Assembly: GCF_001306915.1 (NCBI RefSeq)
Contig: NZ_LJTC01000002.1
Coordinates: 72,108 to 136,107, forward strand
From: Pseudoalteromonas lipolytica
GTDB lineage: Bacteria; Pseudomonadota; Gammaproteobacteria; Enterobacterales; Alteromonadaceae
Direction: 5' to 3'
Length of the DNA stretch: 64,000 bases
Position numbers and translations under genes: made by a program. This document shows positions 20,384 through 31,205 of the stretch, piece by piece. The notes below the pieces were generated by a model. The model saw only the letters and a list, made by a program, of their open reading frames with translations, did no database searches and was not told the DNA's origin. Numbering within the stretch: position 1 is the stretch's first letter; the number at the start of each line of letters is the position of its first letter.

Positions 20384-21593
20384 AACGTAATACCTCTGCT
20401 GGATTCACTTTTGCAGCTTTTCTGGCAGGATACAAGGTAGCTAAAAAGCTCATTGCAATACTCCCTGCGGCAATTAAACTCAAACTCATCACATCAAATT
20501 TAACGGGTAAACTCACGCCCGCTAGTAAATTGATGCCTAACATATTCAATAATTCATTAATGTTGCTACTCAATAGCACACCAAGTAACGCACCAATACT
20601 GGTACCGATAAGGCCATTATATAAGCCTTGGATCATAAACACGTGCTGCACTTGTAACGGAGTTAAACCCAGTGTTTGTAAAATAGCGACTTCACTTTGT
20701 TTTTCGCTCACCATCATGGTTAATGCTGAAATGATATTAAACACTGCCACGAGCACGATTAAGCCAAGTAACATCGACATAATACGCTTTTCCATTGCCA
20801 CAGCGGCAAATAGTGTCCCTTGGCTAGCTCGCCAATCAGTCACTGTGTAATCTTTTAAAATAGCTAACTGAGATTGTAATACTTGCTCAACAGCAAATGG
20901 TTCATAAAGCGATATACTCAAGTTAGGTGCTGCTGATTTTGCCAGCTTCAAAACCCGCCCTAACGAATAGCCACTGGTAAATGCCAATGACATATCAATT
21001 TCTGACTGTGTTTCATAAAGTGCAGCAACGGTAAACAAGCGCTGACTAGGCACTCGACCAAGGGGGGTATATGAACTGGCATTAGGCATGATCACCCGTA
21101 CTTTATCCCCAAGCGAAATACCCAATTTTCGACTCAAGTAGCGGCTAATCGCAATATGGTAGTTGCTGTCCATTACTTGTGACCAATTGCCGGCAACAAT
21201 TTTATCTTTTACGTTATAGATGGAGCTTCCTTCATCATAGAGCCCTTGTAACAACACACCATGCAAATCTTGGTTAGTTTGTAAAATGGCTTCGCCATGG
21301 CGGTATAGGTTAACTTGTTTAACATCTTGAGAATTTGCTAGTTGCTGCTTTAACTGCAGCATGGTTTCTTTCGAATTATCTTCGGCTGATACTTCAATAT
21401 GAGGAATTAAACCTAGCATGTTGGTTTTAAGGTTATTTTCAAAGCCATTCATTACTGAACTAACTGTAAACAAGGCCATTAAACCAATAGCAATGCCCGC
21501 GATAGAGAAAAATGAAATAAATGAGATAAAGGCATTGCCCTTTGAGGAGCGACTATATCTCAGCCCTATAAAAAGGCTAACAGGTTGAAACAT
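20376..21593 (-). CDS. lolC: Lipoprotein-releasing ABC permease LolC
   Basis: This 405-residue paralogue of LolE has the same layout and the tail [21 protein letters not shown]. It is first in the lolC-lolD-lolE order, as in E. coli. In the E. coli complex LolC recruits LolA. One predicted client in this window is the GH15 lipoprotein near the right end. Confidence 0.93.
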   Translation of the reverse strand: MFQPVSLFIGLRYSRSSKGNAFISFISFFSIAGIAIGLMALFTVSSVMNGFENNLKTNMLGLIPHIEVSAEDNSKETMLQLKQQLANSQDVKQVNLYRHGEAILQTNQDLHGVLLQGLYDEGSSIYNVKDKIVAGNWSQVMDSNYHIAISRYLSRKLGISLGDKVRVIMPNASSYTPLGRVPSQRLFTVAALYETQSEIDMSLAFTSGYSLGRVLKLAKSAAPNLSISLYEPFAVEQVLQSQLAILKDYTVTDWRASQGTLFAAVAMEKRIMSMLLGLIVLVAVFNIISALTMMVSEKQSEVAILQTLGLTPLQVQHVFMIQGLYNGLIGTSIGALLGVLLSSNINELLNMLGINLLAGVSLPVKFDVMSLSLIAAGSIAMSFLATLYPARKAAKVNPAEVLRYE

Positions 21594-21682
21594 AATAAAT
21601 TATGGGTATTCCAAGGGCTAAATATGCGCTCATGTTAGCATAGATTTAGCTAGCATGGGATGCGCGAAATTGTAAAAAATAA

Positions 21683-22564
21683 TTATAAATCTGATACTTG
21701 AACAGTAGCAACCAAATGGTCAAGTAATGCTTTTACATTGGTTGCAATAAACTGCCTTGGTGGATACACCCCCCACACCCCTTCAGGTTCAGGTGCAACA
21801 TTCGAAAGAACAGCAGTCAACCTGCCATCGGCTAAGTGTTCATTGACATAGTAATCTGGTAATTGCACGATGCCTAACCCTTTGATAGCAGCGTCAACCA
21901 ATGCCCAACCACTGTTACAGGCTAAACGCCCAGCCACTTTGATGTGCTTATCTTGGCCCTGCTCTTTTACCCGCCAGTAACTGTTATTACCGATAAGGCA
22001 ATTGTGCTGATGTAATTCACTGACACTGTGTGGTTGGCCGAATTTATTGATATATTCAGGGCTACAACAAATAACAAGCCTGCGCTGACTAATGCGCCGT
22101 GCTTTTAAAGATGAATCTTTTAAATGACCGAGCCGAATAGCGAGATCATACCCATCTTCTAATAGATTAACTTGCTCATTACTTAAATGGCTGATCACTT
22201 CAATATCTGGGTGCTTTTGCATAAACGAATGTACCGCAGGCATGATAAAACTTTCACCGTACATAACAGGAGCTGTTAGTTTTATACTGCCTTTAGGTGT
22301 CAATTGCTGCTCTGCAAGTAATGCCGTAGCATCATCCATGGCATGTTGTAATTGTTTTGTTTGATGCGCAAATACCTGCCCCTCTTGCGTTAGCACCACT
22401 TTACGAGTGGTTCGGGTTAGCAATTGGGTGTTTAATCGCTCTTCTAATTGGCTCACATAGCGGCTTACATGAGCCACTGACATACCCAATAGCTTACTTG
22501 CTTTTGTAAAACTGCCTGTTTCTGCTACCGCTAAAAACTCATCAATTCCGTGCCAACGATTCAT
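21683..22564 (-). CDS. LysR family regulator divergent from frmA
   Basis: This 293-residue regulator has an N-terminal winged helix (EFLAVAETGSFTKASKLLGM, HVSRYVSQLEERL) and a PBP-like effector domain. Divergence from frmA-frmB with only about 110 bases between makes it the likely formaldehyde-response regulator, although E. coli uses the unrelated FrmR. The start at 22564 (MNRWHGIDEF) matches the family; in-frame upstream ATGs at 22573 and 22609 would add an unusual hydrophobic tail. Confidence 0.88.
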   Translation of the reverse strand: MNRWHGIDEFLAVAETGSFTKASKLLGMSVAHVSRYVSQLEERLNTQLLTRTTRKVVLTQEGQVFAHQTKQLQHAMDDATALLAEQQLTPKGSIKLTAPVMYGESFIMPAVHSFMQKHPDIEVISHLSNEQVNLLEDGYDLAIRLGHLKDSSLKARRISQRRLVICCSPEYINKFGQPHSVSELHQHNCLIGNNSYWRVKEQGQDKHIKVAGRLACNSGWALVDAAIKGLGIVQLPDYYVNEHLADGRLTAVLSNVAPEPEGVWGVYPPRQFIATNVKALLDHLVATVQVSDL

Positions 22565-22665
22565 TATTACCATACTGTAAAAGTGTTTTAATAAAACGAA
22601 GATTATCATTCATTGAGAAACAAATAAAATAGACTAAGTTTAATACTTACTTCCAACAACTATAA

Positions 22666-23796
<1,131 letters not shown>

Positions 23797-23807
23797 TCTT
23801 TTATTTG

Positions 23808-23833
23808 GCGCTAGGTTGATACCTAGCGCTTTT
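23808..23833 (+). terminator. Hairpin between frmA and frmB
   Basis: A perfect 9-bp stem GCGCTAGGT/ACCTAGCGC has a TGAT loop, then TTTTG. It sits between two genes of one pathway and ends about 10 bases before the frmB ribosome site. It could be a partial terminator or an mRNA stabiliser that lowers frmB expression relative to frmA. Confidence 0.6.
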
Positions 23834-23850
23834 GTTTCAAGGATATGGTT

Positions 23851-24687
23851 ATGCTAGAAAACATAAGCTCAACAAAAGTCAGCGGTGGCTGGCATAAACA
23901 ATATACCCACCAAGCGAGCAGCACGCATTGTGCTATGCGCTTTGCGATTTTTTTACCGCCCGGTGCCAGCGAAACGAATAAAGTACCGGTGATGTATTGG
24001 TTGTCAGGCTTAACTTGTACTGATGAAAATTTTATGCAAAAAGCCGGAGCATTTAAAAAAGCGGCTGAACTAGGTATTGCGATTGTCGCTCCAGATACTA
24101 GCCCGCGCGGTGAAAATGTGCCTGACGATGACAATTACGATTTTGGTCAAGGTGCTGGTTTTTATGTCAATGCGACTCAAGCGCCTTACAATGTGCACTA
24201 CAACATGTACGACTATGTTGTTTCTGAGTTACCTGCACTTATCGAAGCGCACTTCCCTGTGACGACCAAAAAAGCCATCGCCGGTCATTCTATGGGTGGT
24301 CACGGCGCATTGATGATTGCACTTAAAAACCCTCAACAATACGTCAGCGCCAGTGCTTTTAGCCCGATTGTGAACCCGATTAATTGCCCTTGGGGTGAAA
24401 AAGCGTTCAGTAATTACCTAGGTAGTGATAAAGCAAGTTGGCTTGAATACGACAGCTGTGAATTAATGAAAAATGCCGTCACTGATGATTATTTACCCAT
24501 GCGTATTGATCAAGGTGAGGCCGATAACTTCTTAACTGAGCAACTCAAAACGGAGAACTTATTTGCTGTCGTGAACGAAAAAGATTACCCAGCCGAAATT
24601 AACATGCACGCGGGTTATGATCATAGTTACTTCTTTATCAGCAGCTTTATTGATGAACACCTAATGTTTCATAAAAAGTATCTATAA
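23851..24687 (+). CDS. frmB: S-formylglutathione hydrolase
   Basis: This 278-residue alpha/beta hydrolase of the esterase D family splits S-formylglutathione into formate and glutathione. The nucleophile elbow is GHSMGGHGA near residue 147. MYWLSGLTCTDENFMQKAG is the family hallmark, and the catalytic His lies in AGYDHSYFF. The ATG at 23851 is chosen because AAGGA lies seven bases upstream; the ATG two codons earlier is too close to it. Confidence 0.95.
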   Translation: MLENISSTKVSGGWHKQYTHQASSTHCAMRFAIFLPPGASETNKVPVMYWLSGLTCTDENFMQKAGAFKKAAELGIAIVAPDTSPRGENVPDDDNYDFGQGAGFYVNATQAPYNVHYNMYDYVVSELPALIEAHFPVTTKKAIAGHSMGGHGALMIALKNPQQYVSASAFSPIVNPINCPWGEKAFSNYLGSDKASWLEYDSCELMKNAVTDDYLPMRIDQGEADNFLTEQLKTENLFAVVNEKDYPAEINMHAGYDHSYFFISSFIDEHLMFHKKYL

Positions 24688-24694
24688 TACTACC

Positions 24695-24727
24695 TATTTG
24701 TGTAGAGATTTTATCTCTGCACAAATA
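24695..24727. terminator. Convergent hairpin between frmB and the BCCT gene
   Basis: A 15-bp stem (24695-24709 with 24713-24727) has one mismatch and a TTT loop. Its place between convergent genes supports a terminator role, although the flanking T-runs are short. Confidence 0.55.
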
Positions 24728-24731
24728 AGTT

Positions 24732-26225
24732 TTAATCACAAATATCGCGAATAAACTCTTTTAAAAACCCAACCAACTGCAATAGAAATATTAATAAGAA
24801 AGGTAAAGCGCCTAAAATTGCAACGCTACGATTTAACGGCTCATCTTGTAACATTAATAATGCAAAGCTGCATAGGAATAATGCTAAACACCATGCATAG
24901 AGGGTTACGCGGTTATTTTGCTCAGAGCTAACCAGTTCTCTTATGACTAATATTGCAGAGTCAGCGGATGTGGCAACAAATATCAACAGTAATAATAAGC
25001 TGGCCCAAATAAACACGGTTCCTTGCCAGTCTAGTTGATTAAAAAATACAAATAAGCCTTGGCTGTAATCTTGTTTTATTGCGACTAAAATACCTGCTTG
25101 ATTGAGTCTATCCCATTCAATTGCTGCCCCCGAAAAGGTCGCAAACCAAATTATAGTGACTAAAGTTGGAATACACACAACCGCCAAAATAAATTGCCAA
25201 ACCTTGCGCCCCTGACTAATTTTGGCTAGAAACACACCAACAAATGGCCCCCACGCTAACCACCAAAAGTAATAATTATATGTCCAATGAGTGGCCCAGT
25301 CAGGCGTTTTTAACTGGCTATCAAATTGCCAAGTGCCGGTTGCAAGCAACTGTAAATAGTAGCCAGTTCCATCAAATGCAATCTTTATAATAGGCTCAAT
25401 TGGCACCACTATTAGCAACCAAACAAGCAGACTAAATGCTAGGAGTACGTTAAATATACTCAGTGACTGTACACCGCGACGTAATCCAAATTTAACCGAC
25501 AGCGAATAAATAACGGCTAACAAACAAACGATTAATGAACCTACTAATAAAGTTGAAGTAACCCCCAACTCAATTTCTACGCCTTTACTAATCAATAAAG
25601 TTGAATTAGCTATGGTGCCGACGACCCCAAAAAAAATAGCAATTATCGCAATGAGTTTCACAACAAACGACACAGTAAATTTTGCAGATTTATCTATCTG
25701 ATTACCAAGCGCCGTTAAAACAGGGGCACAAATATCACCTGACTTACCACTGTATTGCGTTAATCCACCAAGCACTAAGGCAAACACCGCATAAAGCGCC
25801 CAAGCATGAGCGCCCCAATTAACCAAGGTTAAAGCAAGGCTACTGGCCAGTCTATCTGGGTATAAGCTTTGTTTAAGTGGAGGGTCGAGAGAATGTAATG
25901 CAGGCTCTGCTACGCCCCAAAAAACCAAGCCAGAGCCCATTCCTGCTGCAAACAACATGGCAAACCAACCAAAGTTTGAATACTCAACAACAGCTTGCTC
26001 GCCTCCCACTTTACGGCTACCAAGTGGGCTAATAGCTAAAATTATGATGGCAAACAATAAAAAATTCACCAATAAGAAAAAACTACTACCAGTCCATTTT
26101 AAAATCATTTGTACAAACGGCTGAACTTGCTCAGTGATAACATCAGGCAAAATCACAGCAATCAGTGCACCAAACATACACAGTGCAAGCGCGGTTTTTT
26201 CAAGAGAGGAGATGGAATGTTTCAA
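24732..26225 (-). CDS. BCCT family betaine/choline/carnitine-type transporter
   Basis: This 497-residue inner-membrane secondary transporter has 12 predicted helices. The BCCT signature is near the middle: WWLAWGPFVGVFLAKISQGR. Also typical is the glycine-rich GMGSGLVFWGVAEPALH. The family imports betaine, choline or related compounds, usually with sodium, and often serves osmoprotection. The long charged C-terminal osmosensing tail of BetP is absent. The start appears to be TTG; the first in-frame ATG is 16 codons later and would shorten the N-terminus. Confidence 0.9.
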   Translation of the reverse strand: MKHSISSLEKTALALCMFGALIAVILPDVITEQVQPFVQMILKWTGSSFFLLVNFLLFAIIILAISPLGSRKVGGEQAVVEYSNFGWFAMLFAAGMGSGLVFWGVAEPALHSLDPPLKQSLYPDRLASSLALTLVNWGAHAWALYAVFALVLGGLTQYSGKSGDICAPVLTALGNQIDKSAKFTVSFVVKLIAIIAIFFGVVGTIANSTLLISKGVEIELGVTSTLLVGSLIVCLLAVIYSLSVKFGLRRGVQSLSIFNVLLAFSLLVWLLIVVPIEPIIKIAFDGTGYYLQLLATGTWQFDSQLKTPDWATHWTYNYYFWWLAWGPFVGVFLAKISQGRKVWQFILAVVCIPTLVTIIWFATFSGAAIEWDRLNQAGILVAIKQDYSQGLFVFFNQLDWQGTVFIWASLLLLLIFVATSADSAILVIRELVSSEQNNRVTLYAWCLALFLCSFALLMLQDEPLNRSVAILGALPFLLIFLLQLVGFLKEFIRDICD

Positions 26226-26452
26226 TGTGAAGCCTATTTTGTCAGCGTGTTTAGCATACTGTTAGCATGGCTGAAATTCAAACAGCCAAAAGGCTGAAAA
26301 AATGACATAGCACTGCGTAAAAATCGCAAATTATAGCAAGGCATGCTTTTAAAAACCCGGCTACATGTCCCTAGTTTCCTCATTTAATTCAATTTGTTGA
26401 TCGGGTATTGAAATTGCAAAGCTATCATAATCTAGATAGCAAGGAACAAAGC

Positions 26453-26869
26453 ATGGACTTTAATATTGATTGGCATGAAATTCTCGACAACCTAATTCAT
26501 TTAGGAGTTGCCTACTTACTAGCCCTTCCTATGGCATTTGATCGAGAAAAAACCAGTAATGGTGCAGGTCTTCGAACATTTCCATTAGTCGCTGTTGCAT
26601 CTTGTGGTTATGCATTAGTGGGTATGTCTGTTTTAACAAGTTCAGAGGCAGAATCAAAAGTACTCGAAGGGATCATCACGGGTATTGGTTTTATTGGCGG
26701 TGGTGCCATTTTGAAGAACAAGAATTCAACGTATGGAACAGCCACAGCAGCCAGTATTTGGAACATGGGACTCATCGGCATTGCTGTGGCATTTAGTCGT
26801 TACGAAATCGCCTTTTTAATGGCGTTGATTAATTTCGTAACGCTAAGGTATGTTAAGCGCTTAAAGTAA
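26453..26869 (+). CDS. MgtC/SapB family membrane protein (short)
   Basis: This 138-residue protein has four hydrophobic segments and the MgtC-type core: YLLALPMAFDREKTSNGAGL, RTFPLVAVASCGYAL and ITGIGFIGGGAILKN. It ends with only a few residues after the last helix, lacking the soluble ACT-like domain of classical MgtC. The ATG at 26453 follows AAGGAA by six bases. A second, different MgtC-like gene lies at 32.9 kb. The function in this host is unknown. Confidence 0.85.
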   Translation: MDFNIDWHEILDNLIHLGVAYLLALPMAFDREKTSNGAGLRTFPLVAVASCGYALVGMSVLTSSEAESKVLEGIITGIGFIGGGAILKNKNSTYGTATAASIWNMGLIGIAVAFSRYEIAFLMALINFVTLRYVKRLK

Positions 26870-26873
26870 ACAA

Positions 26874-27950
26874 TTAACTAGCGTCATATTTTGAGTTAAC
26901 GATGGCATAGCCAGTTTGTTTCACTTTAATCTCAGCAGGATTTGCAGATTTAACTAATAAACCGCATCGTCTGCTTTGCTCATCAATAACGTAGTTAACT
27001 GATTCACTCGCTTCAAGGTCAATGACTTGATCAGCACAGCGGATCTGTAATTTAGTGACATCGCTCGCGCCCTCTATTTTGATAGAACCACGAGATAAAG
27101 ATAAATATGACAGCTTATCTTTTGAAACATTGATTTGTGAATTAATCTGCGGTGTGCGGGCTAATAAGTCATCAATTTGCTTAATGGTGGCAAGCTTGTT
27201 TTCTTCTGAAAACTCTTTCCCTTCGATATTATCTAACGCATAAATAGCATTATAAGCAAGGTTAAAATCGCCCTTAAAGCTGTACCATTGTAGAGCACTT
27301 TTAGCGACTAAATACTGTATATCAGTTGGCAGTTTTGCTCGCAGTAAATAGGCTACAGACAACTGTTCGTCAAAGCCAAACCATTGTTGTTGATGGTAAT
27401 AATATTGGCTTTTCAACCAAGCAAACAATGCCTGCTCAGAGGTGTTTTTAGTATGGTCTTTGTATAACTCAGCCAATGCTTGCTCAGCTTTATTAAACTC
27501 TTTTGCTTGTAGCATTTTATTGATTTCATCATATTCATTAATGAAACCACGGCTCGCTTTATCATTTGAGTAACCATTAAAATACTTACCTACTTCAAAT
27601 GAAAATAGGTAACCCCCTTCTACGGTTTTACCTTCTTTTGTAGCGGGTGCAAACTCTAAGTTGGTTAAGTATTTCTCTGCATTTTCTTCACTACCCCGAG
27701 TATCAGATGCCATAATCACTTCAATATCTTTTGCCTTACCTTGTGTATCAACCACATAAGACATTAATGCCCAGCCTTCTAGACGAGAGCCGTTATAACT
27801 ACCTGGATAACGTTTATTTGAATTTTTAACAATGTAAGCTGATGTGGCGGCCTGTAAATCAACACCTAAGTCGTTGACATCTCGTGCTAAAGCCTGTGTT
27901 GGTAATGCGATAAGTGAACAAAGTGCTGCGAGTTTAGTGAATTTAATCAT
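26874..27950 (-). CDS. Exported protein with a TonB C-terminal-like domain
   Basis: This 358-residue protein has a signal peptide (MIKFTKLAALCSLIALPTQ, cleavage probably after ALA). Residues about 35-115 resemble the TonB C-terminal domain: YPGSYNGSRLEGWALMSYVV, DTQGKAKDIEV and LTNLEFAPATKEGK. A helical middle region and a C-terminal beta domain follow. The membrane anchor and proline-rich spacer of true TonB are missing, so energy transduction is unlikely. The start at 27950 has GGAG eight bases upstream. Confidence 0.75.
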   Translation of the reverse strand: MIKFTKLAALCSLIALPTQALARDVNDLGVDLQAATSAYIVKNSNKRYPGSYNGSRLEGWALMSYVVDTQGKAKDIEVIMASDTRGSEENAEKYLTNLEFAPATKEGKTVEGGYLFSFEVGKYFNGYSNDKASRGFINEYDEINKMLQAKEFNKAEQALAELYKDHTKNTSEQALFAWLKSQYYYHQQQWFGFDEQLSVAYLLRAKLPTDIQYLVAKSALQWYSFKGDFNLAYNAIYALDNIEGKEFSEENKLATIKQIDDLLARTPQINSQINVSKDKLSYLSLSRGSIKIEGASDVTKLQIRCADQVIDLEASESVNYVIDEQSRRCGLLVKSANPAEIKVKQTGYAIVNSKYDAS

Positions 27951-27993
27951 GACAATGGCTCCAATTCCCTTTGATAGGAACATTTATAGCACT

Positions 27994-28018
27994 AAAAAAG
28001 GCGCTTTAAAAGCGCCTT
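27994..28018 (-). terminator. Intrinsic terminator of the fabY-like gene
   Basis: The stem AAGGCGCT/AGCGCCTT (27998-28005 with 28011-28018) has a 5-base loop and is followed on the minus strand by a T-run. Confidence 0.85.
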
Positions 28019-28051
28019 GCTGTCAAGAATGTGCTTAAACATGTCTTGAAC

Positions 28052-29950
28052 TTAAAACATATCCTGATAAGGATTTGGTTTAGATAATAAAACTTTTTTA
28101 TCAAAACCTGGGATTGTCATTGAATCTTCACTAATCTCAATGTCATTTTCATCAATTAAGCCATCACCAAAACGATAAATTAGCTCATATTGACCTAAAT
28201 CTGCCTGTTGCTGATAGTCAGTTTGTGCTTGGACTACCTGAGTATGACGGTCATGATATTGCGCTATTACCGCATCACCGTGACGCCTTGCGAGCATTTT
28301 TAATGTAATTGCCGGTGATAAAACTGTCGCAGTAGCGTTATTGCCACCAAAGCCTTTTGAGTTAATGAAGGCAATATCCATTGCATCACATTGATAATGT
28401 TCAGTGCGAATATCTAAATGCTCGCTATAAACATCATCTGCCACTTTATCAATTGTGGTTATACCCGGCATAATATTGTGACTAAACACACCTAATGCCA
28501 TAGCTAATTGGTCACCACTGGCAGGAGCTATAGTATGGCCAACATACGCTTTAGGTGCAGCAACCTTCCAATTATCAATTGCAAAAGTCTCTGCCACTTT
28601 ATGATAGATCAGTGATTCTGTTACGCGGTTTTGTGGTGTACTTGAGCCGTGAGCTAAAATGAAACTACGCTTTTGTACTGCTTCTTGGCCAACAATACTG
28701 CTCGCTAGTGCAACAGATTTGGCCATCGTAATGTAGTTACCAGGGCCCGGTGCTGTAATTGATTTTTTAATGCCATCGGCATTTACAAACACATCTGCAA
28801 CACTGCCTAAGACATCTGCACCTAACTCTAATGCCAATGCATCATCCATTAATATAGCAACTTGTGCGCCTTCACCAATTGTAAAACCACAGTTTTCACC
28901 AAATGGACGACTGGTACGACGGTGATCAACCACATCTGTATTATCAAGACGCTTAAGGCCCTCTTCATTAGCAAGTGCGCTCATATTGCCAAAACCTTCA
29001 ACGATTTCAGGTGTAATAGCACACTCAACAGACGCCACAATAGCTACACGCGTACGTCCTGCTTGAATATCGTTTACTGCTGCACGTAGGTTATATAAAA
29101 ACGTGGCACATGCCCCTGATGTAGTAAAAGTTGTGCCCACATTGCCAGTTACATAAGCATTGATAAAGTCAGTCGACATGGTGTTTAAGCCAAGTGCAAG
29201 CTGTTTTGTACTCACACGGTCGCCCTGCTGACGCGCACGAATAAGTCCACCAAATCCTTCATCATCAACTTGACCAGCCACAGAAGCTGAGTAAGTGCCA
29301 ATTTGATCAGGCTCAACGCTATTCATTACCTGCTGCCACGCCAGACCTGTCGAACGAATTGCATCGGTTGCGGCAAAGATAGTCGCTTGCAAGCCTCTTG
29401 GTTGATAACGGCTGTTATACATAGCCGAAGGTTCAAAACCTGTTGGTAATTGACCGGCCGCTTTAATTGGATTATCGCGCGTACTGTCATGCTTAATAGC
29501 AAGATCAGCACTAATTGTAACTTTCACTTTTTTATCAGTTAATTCTTCAACCTGCCAAGCACTTGGTACCGGCGTTGGTAAATCACGGCGGCGCGTTTCA
29601 AAAACAATCTGCTGTTCATCAGACGCTGTTAACGTCATTTTTTGCTGCCATGGCGTTGCATCAACATCGAAGTGATTTTTTTCAATTTTACGAATAAGTG
29701 TACCAGCTAAAATTTGTTCACCGAACTTAGCTTCGATGTCTGATTCGGCAATGGTATTGCCGTCAGCATCTTTTAGTAAACCTTCAGTAAGGGTGACTAA
29801 GTTCATTAATGTCGCTAAGCCTAAGAATGTCTCCTGACGGGCTTTAGCGTCCAAGCTGTCTAACACGATACGACGATAACCTTGATGAAAAGAAGTGCGG
29901 CCAGCGGCATTAATACCACCCATACCGACAATAACGGGTAATGCTGTCAT
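28052..29950 (-). CDS. fabY: Beta-ketoacyl-ACP synthase, FabY type
   Basis: This 632-residue condensing enzyme has the thiolase-fold triad at C281 (TTSGACATFLYN), H434 (LAHGSSTPQNR) and H472 (YVGHTIAPASG). The late GFGGNNATATVL loop of KAS I/II enzymes is also present. The length, about 200 residues more than FabB/FabF, and the start LPVIVGMGGINAAGR resemble Pseudomonas aeruginosa FabY. FabY starts fatty acid synthesis by condensing acetyl-CoA with malonyl-ACP. No other fab gene is adjacent. Substrate preference is inferred from this resemblance. Confidence 0.8.
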   Translation of the reverse strand: MTALPVIVGMGGINAAGRTSFHQGYRRIVLDSLDAKARQETFLGLATLMNLVTLTEGLLKDADGNTIAESDIEAKFGEQILAGTLIRKIEKNHFDVDATPWQQKMTLTASDEQQIVFETRRRDLPTPVPSAWQVEELTDKKVKVTISADLAIKHDSTRDNPIKAAGQLPTGFEPSAMYNSRYQPRGLQATIFAATDAIRSTGLAWQQVMNSVEPDQIGTYSASVAGQVDDEGFGGLIRARQQGDRVSTKQLALGLNTMSTDFINAYVTGNVGTTFTTSGACATFLYNLRAAVNDIQAGRTRVAIVASVECAITPEIVEGFGNMSALANEEGLKRLDNTDVVDHRRTSRPFGENCGFTIGEGAQVAILMDDALALELGADVLGSVADVFVNADGIKKSITAPGPGNYITMAKSVALASSIVGQEAVQKRSFILAHGSSTPQNRVTESLIYHKVAETFAIDNWKVAAPKAYVGHTIAPASGDQLAMALGVFSHNIMPGITTIDKVADDVYSEHLDIRTEHYQCDAMDIAFINSKGFGGNNATATVLSPAITLKMLARRHGDAVIAQYHDRHTQVVQAQTDYQQQADLGQYELIYRFGDGLIDENDIEISEDSMTIPGFDKKVLLSKPNPYQDMF

Positions 29951-30077
29951 AAAAAACCTTGAGAAAACGTGTTATGAGAATTAAGCCAAGTTTAAATGGA
30001 TTAATTAACACGCTTTATGCTTAAATAGCCAAATAACCTGCATAACAGGCCAAAAATAACTGGTCGGAGCAATTAGA

Positions 30078-31088
30078 GTGACGAAACTTCAACAAGTAAA
30101 AGCTATTGAAATTAGTATTTTGGTTTATCCCCATTTATTAATAACCAGTTTAACCCTGCCTATCGAAATGCTCAGAGCTGGCGAGGCCTTTGCTAAAAGC
30201 CATCATCAGCAAAACGAATTTAAACCCTTAAACATCAATTTAGTTGCAAGTAGTCTAAAAGCGATCCCCAATCGTACTGGGCTTTCGATTATGCCCGATT
30301 GTGAAACCGTCACAGCGCCTGTAAGTGACTTAATTATCGTTCCCGGGATTTGGCGAAACCCGCGTCCAGTAGTAAGCAAACAAAAGAGTTTGGTGAACTG
30401 GCTTGGTGATTCTTGGCAGCAAGGCAGCCATATCATTGGTGTTGGCACAGGTAATTGTTTAGTTGCCGAAGCGGGATTACTAGATGGCCACCCTGCTACC
30501 ACTCACTGGCACTACGCAGAACAATTTAAACGTGACTACCCTAAAGTACAGCTTAAGCCTGACTTTTTCATCACACAATCTGAGCGCATGTACACCGTTG
30601 CGAGTTTAAATGCCCTTGCCGATGTTATTGTGCATATTATTAGTCAATATTACGGCCGAGAAGCGGCGCAACATGTTGAGCGTAATTTCTCCCATGAAAT
30701 TCGTAAACCTTACGAAGATCAGCGCTACCTTGAAGGTGCCGTTGATAAACACCCAGATGAGCTCATTGCACAAATTCAATTTTGGCTGAAAAATAATTTA
30801 ACCTCAGAATTAACCCTGCAAGAAATTGCAGCGCAATTTAGTTTAAGCTACCGCACCTTTACGCGCCGATTTCGTCAAGCCACCAGCCAAACTCCTGTTG
30901 AGTATTGGCAACAGCTTAGAGTACAAACTGCAAAAGAGTTATTAGCGTCTTCAAATTTATCTATTCAAGAAGTTGCCCTGGAAGTAGGTTATAACGACCA
31001 AGGTCACTTAACGCGAGTTTTTAAGAAAGTGCTTTCGCAAACGCCCAGTGAATATCGCACAGTTGTTAGACGAAAACTATTTGGCTAA
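30078..31088 (+). CDS. GlxA-type AraC family regulator with DJ-1/PfpI domain
   Basis: This 336-residue regulator has an N-terminal DJ-1/PfpI (class I amidotransferase-like) domain, with GVGTGNCLVAEAGLLDGHPA and TTHWHYAEQF. A C-terminal AraC double helix-turn-helix contains LQEIAAQFSLSYRTFTRRFR and IQEVALEVGYNDQGHLTRVF. Such proteins sense small metabolites, for example carnitine- or betaine-pathway compounds in some species. It diverges from the fabY-like gene with a 127-base gap; the target genes are not evident. Confidence 0.88.
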   Translation: MTKLQQVKAIEISILVYPHLLITSLTLPIEMLRAGEAFAKSHHQQNEFKPLNINLVASSLKAIPNRTGLSIMPDCETVTAPVSDLIIVPGIWRNPRPVVSKQKSLVNWLGDSWQQGSHIIGVGTGNCLVAEAGLLDGHPATTHWHYAEQFKRDYPKVQLKPDFFITQSERMYTVASLNALADVIVHIISQYYGREAAQHVERNFSHEIRKPYEDQRYLEGAVDKHPDELIAQIQFWLKNNLTSELTLQEIAAQFSLSYRTFTRRFRQATSQTPVEYWQQLRVQTAKELLASSNLSIQEVALEVGYNDQGHLTRVFKKVLSQTPSEYRTVVRRKLFG

Positions 31089-31205
31089 AACTAAAGTATC
31101 TAAATATATTTCAGGCTAAGTCAGATTAATCATATTTAAGTTGCTGAATTCAAGATTATTACTATCCTTTGACTTGTTGTATTAGTAATTGAGTAAATTT
31201 GATAA

